From Actinomycetes bacterium (GTDB taxonomy: Bacteria > Actinomycetota > Acidimicrobiia > Acidimicrobiales > RAAP-2): a stretch of DNA of 14,033 nt. How positions within the stretch are numbered: the stretch's first letter is position 1; the number at the start of each line of letters is the position of its first letter. Positions 7,387 through 12,272 of the stretch are shown here, in pieces. Position numbers and translations under genes: made by a program. Under the pieces are notes generated by a model. The model made no database searches. It was given only the letters and a program-made list of their open reading frames with translations, and was not told the origin of the DNA. The stretch spans positions 1-14,033 of the forward strand of contig JAJYYT010000016.1 of the NCBI GenBank assembly GCA_021800645.1, in the 5' to 3' direction.

Positions 7387-7693
7387 AGCAGCGCCGGTCG
7401 ACGTAGAGCGCGGGACCGATGGGACGATCCGAGGGAGCGGGGCTGTCGATGACCACCCGAAGCGCGCGCATCCCTCGCGCGAGGGCGCCGATGAGCGCGC
7501 GCTGGTTCGCAAGGAGCCTTTGCGCGCGGGCCCTCAGCTCTTCGGGTAGCGGACCGAGCCCCTCGGGCAGGCCGTAGGGTCCAGGAAGCTCGCAGCACCC
7601 TCGTAGCGCGCCCGCGATCTGCTCGCAGCGCGCTTCGAGCGCGCCGAGCACCTCTACCCAGTCGGCACGGGCAGTCTCGGGCACGCCGGCCAT
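7385..7693 (-). CDS. Small FliT-like protein (putative flagellar chaperone)
   Basis: This is a 102-residue protein with no strong family signature. It is mostly helical: a first helix (about 8-34, DWVEVLGALEARCEQIAGAL) and a second (about 50-80, EELRARAQRLLANQRALIGALARGM), then a short tail ending ALYVDRRC. Two antiparallel helices and size near 100 residues match the FliT/FlgN chaperone type. Its position immediately after fliS (3-base gap) is where fliT usually lies. FliT binds FliD and keeps it unpolymerised before export. The call therefore rests on context, size and helix pattern, not on conserved residues. An ATG at 7693-7691 gives the start, with the stop at 7387-7385. Four cysteines (three in the helical part, one terminal) are unusual for a chaperone of this size. 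Confidence 0.55.
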   Translation of the reverse strand: MAGVPETARADWVEVLGALEARCEQIAGALRGCCELPGPYGLPEGLGPLPEELRARAQRLLANQRALIGALARGMRALRVVIDSPAPSDRPIGPALYVDRRC

Positions 7694-7696
7694 CGC

Positions 7697-8170
7697 TCAG
7701 GCTTCGACGCAGACGCCGCTCGAGAGGGCGGGCTCGCCTGGTTGCTCGCCCGCGTGGTCGGCGGCCTGCGTCGCCATCTCCGCGAGCACTTGGGCGTTCG
7801 CGTCATGGATCCGAGCGATCAGGTCCACGCAGACCGGGAGCAGGGCTGGGTCCTTTCGCAGGTTGCAGTCGACAAGGCGCTGGTGGACGAAGGTGTAGAC
7901 GGTGCGCAGTGGCCCTGCGCCACTCCAGTCGCTGCCCGACAGCGAATCTCTCAGCACCAGCACGATCCGCTGGGCGTGGACGAGGCTGTTGTGGATGGCC
8001 TCGACGTCGGCCACCGAGAAGGCCGCCGAGGCCGCCTCCAGGTCCGTGCGCAACCGAGTGAAGAGCATCATGAGGCGTTGCGCAGGGGACGCGGTCTCGA
8101 CCTGGTTCGCGACGTAGCACCTCACGAGCGCCGCTCGCTGCTCGGCCGTGTAGACGCCGGGAGAGGTCAT
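7697..8170 (-). CDS. fliS: Flagellin export chaperone FliS
   Basis: This 157-residue protein begins MTSPGVYTAEQRAALVRCYV and has the FliS core NQVETASPAQRLMMLFTRLRTDLEAA (about 22-47), where TASP followed by a hydrophobic helix is characteristic. A four-helix arrangement continues with VLRDSLSGSDWSGAGPLRTVYTFVHQRLVDCNL (about 72-104), including the Y-x-F-V-x-x-R-L element. FliS wraps the C-terminal helix of FliC in the cytoplasm and prevents early polymerisation. A tail (about 136-157) of low complexity extends past the normal end (family about 125-135). The start lies 13 bases after the fliD stop with a weak ribosome-binding site, so translation may depend on coupling to fliD. Confidence 0.92.
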   Translation of the reverse strand: MTSPGVYTAEQRAALVRCYVANQVETASPAQRLMMLFTRLRTDLEAASAAFSVADVEAIHNSLVHAQRIVLVLRDSLSGSDWSGAGPLRTVYTFVHQRLVDCNLRKDPALLPVCVDLIARIHDANAQVLAEMATQAADHAGEQPGEPALSSGVCVEA

Positions 8171-8183
8171 CTCGAGAGGCGCC

Positions 8184-10685
8184 TCAGAGCACCGGGAGCT
8201 TTGTGAGCTCGCTCTGGAGCATCGCGCTCTCGTTCTTCAAGCTTCCGAGGGTGGCTGTCATCCGTGAGAACTCCTGCTCCAAGAGCGCCTTCTGCGAATT
8301 CTCGATCCGCTGGTACATCTGGACCTGTGCGCTGAGCGACGCGACCTCGGTTGTGAGGGACTTGATCGCAGCGGTGACGGCCCCGGTCTGGGCGTTCGAG
8401 GCCGCGTTCATCGCCGACGCGAGCCGCTGTGCCGCGCCGGGCGCGTAGCTGATCGTGCCGAGTGTCGTTGTCGTCGGGACGCCCGGAGAGACCATGACCG
8501 ACAGCCCGTCGAGCGGCGATGTCTTGGCCGCGGTCAGCACCTGCCCACTTCCGGTGGCCGCGATGCCGCCGATGGACCCGGCCACGTCCGTGCCGGACGA
8601 CGTCCTCTCCGTTCCAGCCGTGGCCGCCCCCAGCCCCGTCGTCCCGGCGCCCGCCGCGCTCGACGCCACCGAGAACGTCGCGGCCGAGCCGTAGCCGTTC
8701 GAGGTGATGACGAGCGAGGTGCCGCCGACGAGCTTCGTCGTGAGCGGCATCCCTGCCGCGGCGAACCCCTGGTTGAGGCCGGCTGCGATCGCTGTGAGGG
8801 ACTCGCCCGCCGACGTCGTGTACGTCGCGTGCGATGTCCCCATGGTGACCGTGAGCGTCTCGGCCACCGACACCTTTCCTGTGGGCAGTGTCGCGCCGGT
8901 GTCCACCGCCTGGGTCGCGGAGTGGCTCACCTCCACCGAGTAGCTGCCCGCCTCGGTGCCTGTGCCTGCAAAGGCGAAGCGCACTTCGCCCGCGGCGCCT
9001 GCGGCCGAAGGGCTGAACGTCCCGCCCTGCGTGAAGAGGGCCATCACCTCGGCGGGGCGTGTCTCGAAGGCGCTCACGAACTTCGCCTTTGTGAAGGCGA
9101 CGGTCCCTGTCTTCGTGACCGACAAGCCGACATCGGCCAGGTTGCCAAGGGAGGACGTCCCGGTCGTGGAGGCGATAGTGGAAAGGATCTCGGTCTTGAC
9201 GTCCTCGAGGACGGCGGAGCCCATGAGCGGCCCGCCGGTCTTGGTCTGTGTTGTGTACCCCGCGTACTTCTGGATGTCGGCGAGCGCCGCGTTCGCAGCT
9301 GTGACCAGCGCCTGGACGCGGGCGGCTTCTCCTGTCGCGTCCTGGCTCACCGAGACGGTCACCGTTCCCGTCGCGAGCGCGCTGATCGTGGCGCCTGCCA
9401 TGAGGTTCGTGAAAGTGTCGATCGACGAGCTCACGGTGTAGCCGCGAGCGCCGCCGACCGAGGCGGTCGCTGTCTGCGCAGTGGCGATCGACTCGAGCGG
9501 CCCCAACGGGGAACCCGCGAACGCACCCGCGTCGACGCTGACCGCTCCCGCGACGCCCGTGCGATCGGCGGAGACCTGGAGGAGGTAGCTACCTGACGAC
9601 GTCTCGACGGCGATCGCGGTCGCGGCGAGCCCCGAGGCGTTGATGGAGGCAACGACTGTGGACAGGCTCCCGTTGCCCGTGGAGACCTCGGCAGCCTGCG
9701 CGGTGCCTGCGGTCACCAGCGAGCCGTCCGCGGACGACCCTGACGCGACGGTCGCGCTGAGCGTCTGCGCCGAGGGCGCTCCCAGCGCGACCGTCTGGCC
9801 GGCTGTGATCGATGTGAGGGTGGTCGTCGTCCCGCCGATTGTGACCACCGCGTTGGTGCCCCTTCCCGACGTGCCGGTCGTGAGCCCGAGCGAGCCCAGA
9901 GCGGTCCCGCCCGTCACCCCGAGCGACGCTGCGGAGCCCTGTCGTGTCGTCCGGAGCTCGAGCGCTCCTGTGGACGCGAGCGCGGCGGCGACCTTCGCAC
10001 CCGCGGAGGCAGCGGCGGCGTTCAGCGCGGCGACGAGCCCTGTCGGAGAGTAGGCGCCCGAGGCGATCGTGAGGGTCTTTGCGGTGCCATCCACTGTCAA
10101 GCTCAGCGTGTCGTTCGCTGTCGTGATCGTGGTCGACGTCGCAAGTGCCCCAGCGCCGGAGATCCGCGCGGCGGTGGACGACTGGGTGACCTTGATCGTA
10201 TAGGAGCCGAGCGCGAGCGTCGGACCGGCGGCGAGTGTCGCAAAGCCGATCGACGGCGCACCGGTCGCGACGAGCATGGAGGCGCTGCTCGTGACGATTT
10301 CGCCTTGCGAGGAGACCCCCGACGTCGAGGCGAGCACGTTCGCCTGGGCGAGCTGGTTGACGGTGAAGGTGAGCGAGCCGGTCTGCGCGCCTGCACCGGC
10401 GGTCGCCGTCGCGACCGACGTGTCCGATGAGACGGCCTTCGCGAGGTCCCATGCAGACCCCGTCGACAGGCTCTGGGCGGCGTTCAGCACGGACTGGAAG
10501 GCCGTGGAGAGCGCCCGGTAGTCGCCGACCTCCCCCCGGAGCGTCGCCTGCTCGTCTTCCAGGTCGGTGACCGGGACCTGGTACGCGCCCAGCAGCGCGC
10601 TCACGACTTGGGCGGTTGTGATCCCCGACTCGATGCCGCTGAAGCTGATCCCAGGGCCGGACACGCCGCTCACGGCGGTGGTCAT
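8184..10685 (-). CDS. fliD: Flagellar filament cap FliD (hook-associated protein 2)
   Basis: At 833 residues it is much longer than typical FliD (about 450-650). The N-terminal D0/D1 (about 10-120) has ISFSGIESGITTAQVVSALL and the coiled-coil start YQVPVTDLEDEQATLRGEV, matching FliD_N. The C-terminal domain has the family segment VAGSIGGIAATGSGQVLT (701-718), then APGAAQRLA (748-756), and ends with the helix AQVQMYQRIENSQKALLEQEFSRMTATLGSLKNES. The middle is Thr/Ala/Gly-rich beta structure including two copies of a flagellin IN-type domain (162-257 and 582-673). FliD pentamers sit on the filament tip and guide flagellin folding. The start ATG follows AAAGGAGGTG, an extended Shine-Dalgarno. 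It has no cysteine and is exported by the flagellar system. Confidence 0.96.
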   Translation of the reverse strand: MTTAVSGVSGPGISFSGIESGITTAQVVSALLGAYQVPVTDLEDEQATLRGEVGDYRALSTAFQSVLNAAQSLSTGSAWDLAKAVSSDTSVATATAGAGAQTGSLTFTVNQLAQANVLASTSGVSSQGEIVTSSASMLVATGAPSIGFATLAAGPTLALGSYTIKVTQSSTAARISGAGALATSTTITTANDTLSLTVDGTAKTLTIASGAYSPTGLVAALNAAAASAGAKVAAALASTGALELRTTRQGSAASLGVTGGTALGSLGLTTGTSGRGTNAVVTIGGTTTTLTSITAGQTVALGAPSAQTLSATVASGSSADGSLVTAGTAQAAEVSTGNGSLSTVVASINASGLAATAIAVETSSGSYLLQVSADRTGVAGAVSVDAGAFAGSPLGPLESIATAQTATASVGGARGYTVSSSIDTFTNLMAGATISALATGTVTVSVSQDATGEAARVQALVTAANAALADIQKYAGYTTQTKTGGPLMGSAVLEDVKTEILSTIASTTGTSSLGNLADVGLSVTKTGTVAFTKAKFVSAFETRPAEVMALFTQGGTFSPSAAGAAGEVRFAFAGTGTEAGSYSVEVSHSATQAVDTGATLPTGKVSVAETLTVTMGTSHATYTTSAGESLTAIAAGLNQGFAAAGMPLTTKLVGGTSLVITSNGYGSAATFSVASSAAGAGTTGLGAATAGTERTSSGTDVAGSIGGIAATGSGQVLTAAKTSPLDGLSVMVSPGVPTTTTLGTISYAPGAAQRLASAMNAASNAQTGAVTAAIKSLTTEVASLSAQVQMYQRIENSQKALLEQEFSRMTATLGSLKNESAMLQSELTKLPVL

Positions 10686-10689
10686 CTCC

Positions 10690-10707
10690 CACCTCCTTTC
10701 CGAAAGG
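10690..10707 (-). promoter_or_regulatory. Perfect Shine-Dalgarno of fliD, inside a small hairpin
   Basis: AAAGGAGGTG (10699-10690 on the minus strand), a full 10-base match to the 3' end of 16S rRNA, lies four bases ahead of the fliD ATG. Its first five bases (AAAGG) pair with CCTTT at 10707-10703 across a CGG loop, so the site could be partly hidden in a five-pair stem. The arms are short; whether they control anything is unknown. Confidence 0.6.
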
Positions 10708-10774
10708 CCCGGCCGGCTGCGGCGGCGTGGCGCGCCATCTCCTCTACTCCTCTACGGCCACGAGGCGACCGGAG

Positions 10775-10811
10775 GGACCGCCCGGCCGGCTGGGCCCTGG
10801 CCGGGCGATCC
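10775..10811 (-). terminator. GC-rich hairpin after fliC
   Basis: On the minus strand GGATCGCCCGGCC (10811-10799) pairs with GGCCGGGCGGTCC (10787-10775) over 13 positions with an 11-base loop; one pair is a T-G wobble that forms only in the minus-strand transcript (C-A on the other). It begins 40 bases after the fliC stop. There is no T run after it, as is usual in high-GC bacteria. It probably ends or attenuates the fliC transcript, or protects its 3' end, and so separates abundant flagellin mRNA from fliD. Confidence 0.7.
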
Positions 10812-10850
10812 GCGTGCGGCGAAGCTGCGAGGGGCCGAGCCGCCGACCGC

Positions 10851-12029
10851 TCAGACCAGCTTCTCCACCAGAGACGGCGCCTGCTGCGCCTGGGCGAGCA
10901 TCGCGACGCCGGTCTGCATCAGGATCTGCTCGGTCGAGAACGTGGTCATCTCCTGAGCCATGTTCACGTCGACCAGCTGGCTGTTCGCCGCGCTGAGGTT
11001 CTGCTGGCCGACGGTCAGGTTCGCGACGATCGCGTTCAGCTCGTTCTGGGTCGCGCCCACGCTGGATGCCACGCTGTCCACCTTCGAGAGCGCCGCCTGG
11101 ACCACCTTGATCGCATGCTGCGCCTCGGCTGCCGTCGCGATGGAGGTGGACACGGTGTTTGTTCCCGTCGCGCTCTTCGCGGCTGTGAACCCGAAGGACG
11201 TCTCCGCTGTGACCGTCAGCTGGGCGCCCGTTCCCGTCTGGACGGTCGAGAGCGTCAGCTTGTGTGTCGCCGTGGAGGCGACGACGTAGCTCTTCACTGT
11301 GGCGTCGCTGTTGATCTTTGTGACGATCTGTGTCACGGTGTAGGTGCCCGCTGTGAACTTCACGGCGAACACGTGGGCGCCTGTGTCGACGCTGAACTTC
11401 AATGTCGCTGCGGCCGTCAAGGTGACCTTGCCTGTCGCGATCGCTGCACCCGTCACGGTCGCCGGACCTCCGGTGAGGCCCAGGGCCTCCGATGTGACCG
11501 CTGTGATGCTCAGCTTGATGCGCTGGTTTGTCAGGTCGAACGCGCCGACCTGGAGTGTTCCCGACCAAGCGGTCGTATAGGGGTGCGTAGCCGACTTTGT
11601 GCCGATGAGCAGGTTGGTCGTCCCGTAGGTCGTGGTTCCTGCGATCTCGTCGATCGACTTCATCAGGTCTGTGAACTCCGACTGGTTCGCGGCCAACGCC
11701 GTCGATGTCGAGGTCGCGCCGTTCGCAGAGGTGAGGGCCAGCTGGTCCATCGTCTGGAGGATCGACGAGATCTGAGAGAGCGCGCCCGAGGCGGTCTGGA
11801 TGAGCGAGACCCCGTCCTGGGCGTTGTTGATGGCGGTCTCGTACCCGTTGGCCTGGGACTCCAGCGCCTGGGAGACCACGTACTGCGCTGGTCCTGTGGC
11901 AGCGTTCGCGATCTGCAGGCCAGAAGACAGCTTGTTGATGGCTGTGGTCATCGCGTTGTCGGTCGCGTTCAGGTCGTTCAGGGCCTGCAGGGCCGACATG
12001 TTCGTGTCGACTACGAGAGAAGAAGACAT
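10851..12029 (-). CDS. fliC: Flagellin, filament subunit
   Basis: This is a 392-residue flagellin. The N-terminal D0/D1 helices run about 1-135: VVDTNMSALQALNDLNATDNAM, then INKLSSGLQIANAATGPAQYVVSQAL, where SGLRINSA is replaced by SGLQIANA. The C-terminal D1/D0 (about 300-392) ends QLVDVNMAQEMTTFSTEQILMQTG and AMLAQAQQAPSLVEKLV, a standard flagellin end. The middle (about 145-290) includes a beta-rich IN-type segment. There is no cysteine and no signal peptide; export is through the flagellar exporter with FliS as partner. The start ATG at 12029-12027 has AGGAGG eight bases upstream. The frame is open upstream to 12320 but lacks flagellin content there. The many Ser/Thr residues in the middle could be glycosylated; the divergent glycosyltransferase is adjacent. 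Confidence 0.97.
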   Translation of the reverse strand: MSSSLVVDTNMSALQALNDLNATDNAMTTAINKLSSGLQIANAATGPAQYVVSQALESQANGYETAINNAQDGVSLIQTASGALSQISSILQTMDQLALTSANGATSTSTALAANQSEFTDLMKSIDEIAGTTTYGTTNLLIGTKSATHPYTTAWSGTLQVGAFDLTNQRIKLSITAVTSEALGLTGGPATVTGAAIATGKVTLTAAATLKFSVDTGAHVFAVKFTAGTYTVTQIVTKINSDATVKSYVVASTATHKLTLSTVQTGTGAQLTVTAETSFGFTAAKSATGTNTVSTSIATAAEAQHAIKVVQAALSKVDSVASSVGATQNELNAIVANLTVGQQNLSAANSQLVDVNMAQEMTTFSTEQILMQTGVAMLAQAQQAPSLVEKLV

Positions 12030-12046
12030 CCGTGTTTCCTCCTTGT
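12026..12046 (-). promoter_or_regulatory. Two CsrA-type sites over the fliC ribosome-binding site and start
   Basis: The fliC leader reads ACAAGGAGGA (12046-12037), one base, then ACACGGATGT (12035-12026). The second fits the CsrA consensus ACANGGANGT fully; the first fits at nine of ten positions. The first contains the Shine-Dalgarno and the second contains the start codon. In Bacillus, CsrA blocks translation of flagellin through sites like these and FliW releases it; neither gene is within this window. Confidence 0.5.
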
Positions 12047-12126
12047 CGGGATCGAGAGCAGACGGGCACGCCTCTGTGCGCACCCGTTGCCGCCGCGCAC
12101 TTCCCCGCCGAAGCGGGACACGAGGA

Positions 12127-12155
12127 GTATCGGACCGACTGGCCCCGTGCCTGAG
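12127..12155 (-). promoter_or_regulatory. Sigma28-like promoter of fliC
   Basis: Reading the minus strand, CTCAGG (12155-12150) is followed after 15 bases by TCCGATAC (12134-12127), similar to the sigma28 -10 GCCGATAA, with a plausible -35 (TAAA-type). The start of transcription would be near 12120, giving a leader of about 90 bases. This is the best sigma28-type match I found near a gene in the window and is in the expected place for the flagellin gene. Confidence 0.6.
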
Positions 12156-12176
12156 CGGTTTCTCGCCGAAGCCTCG

Positions 12177-12212
12177 GCACGCATGCCCCTTGACCGGGAG
12201 TGCACGCGTGCC
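12177..12212. repeat. Direct repeat between fliC and the glycosyltransferase gene
   Basis: GCACGCATGCC (12177-12187) and GCACGCGTGCC (12202-12212) differ at one position and are 25 bases apart start to start. The second copy contains the palindrome GCACGCGTGC and reaches into the -10 part of the plus-strand promoter candidate. It could be a two-site operator acting on the divergent promoters; chance in GC-rich DNA is possible. Confidence 0.3.
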
Positions 12213-12216
12213 GATG
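12189..12216 (+). promoter_or_regulatory. Possible sigma28-like promoter of the glycosyltransferase gene
   Basis: CTTGAC (12189-12194) is followed after 16 bases by CCGATG (12211-12216) within GCCGATGG. The -10 core matches the sigma28 type (GCCGATAA), and the spacing equals that ahead of fliC and flgB. The -35 is a poorer match. A housekeeping promoter from TTGACC finds no acceptable -10 at 17 bases. It is 57 bases ahead of the ATG. Confidence 0.35.
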
Positions 12217-12272
12217 GACCTTGCACCTCGGCGCGCAGGAGGCGCACGTGAGCCGGGGCGGAGAGGAAGTCC

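Noticed and set aside
6834..7598. Extending flgB upstream to 7598
   Set aside because: The added part overlaps the FliT-like gene, is Arg/Ala/Pro-rich and not rod-like, and FlgB homologues start where the GTG at 7175 lies.
8184..10685. Possible CRISPR or tandem DNA repeat within the low-complexity fliD
   Set aside because: The Ala/Thr/Gly repetitiveness is at protein level; I see no regularly spaced identical DNA units.
10608..12251. A 547-codon open frame on the plus strand opposite fliC
   Set aside because: It is the antisense shadow of fliC in GC-rich DNA; its product is Arg/Gly/Cys-rich low complexity with no domain, while the minus strand encodes a clear flagellin.
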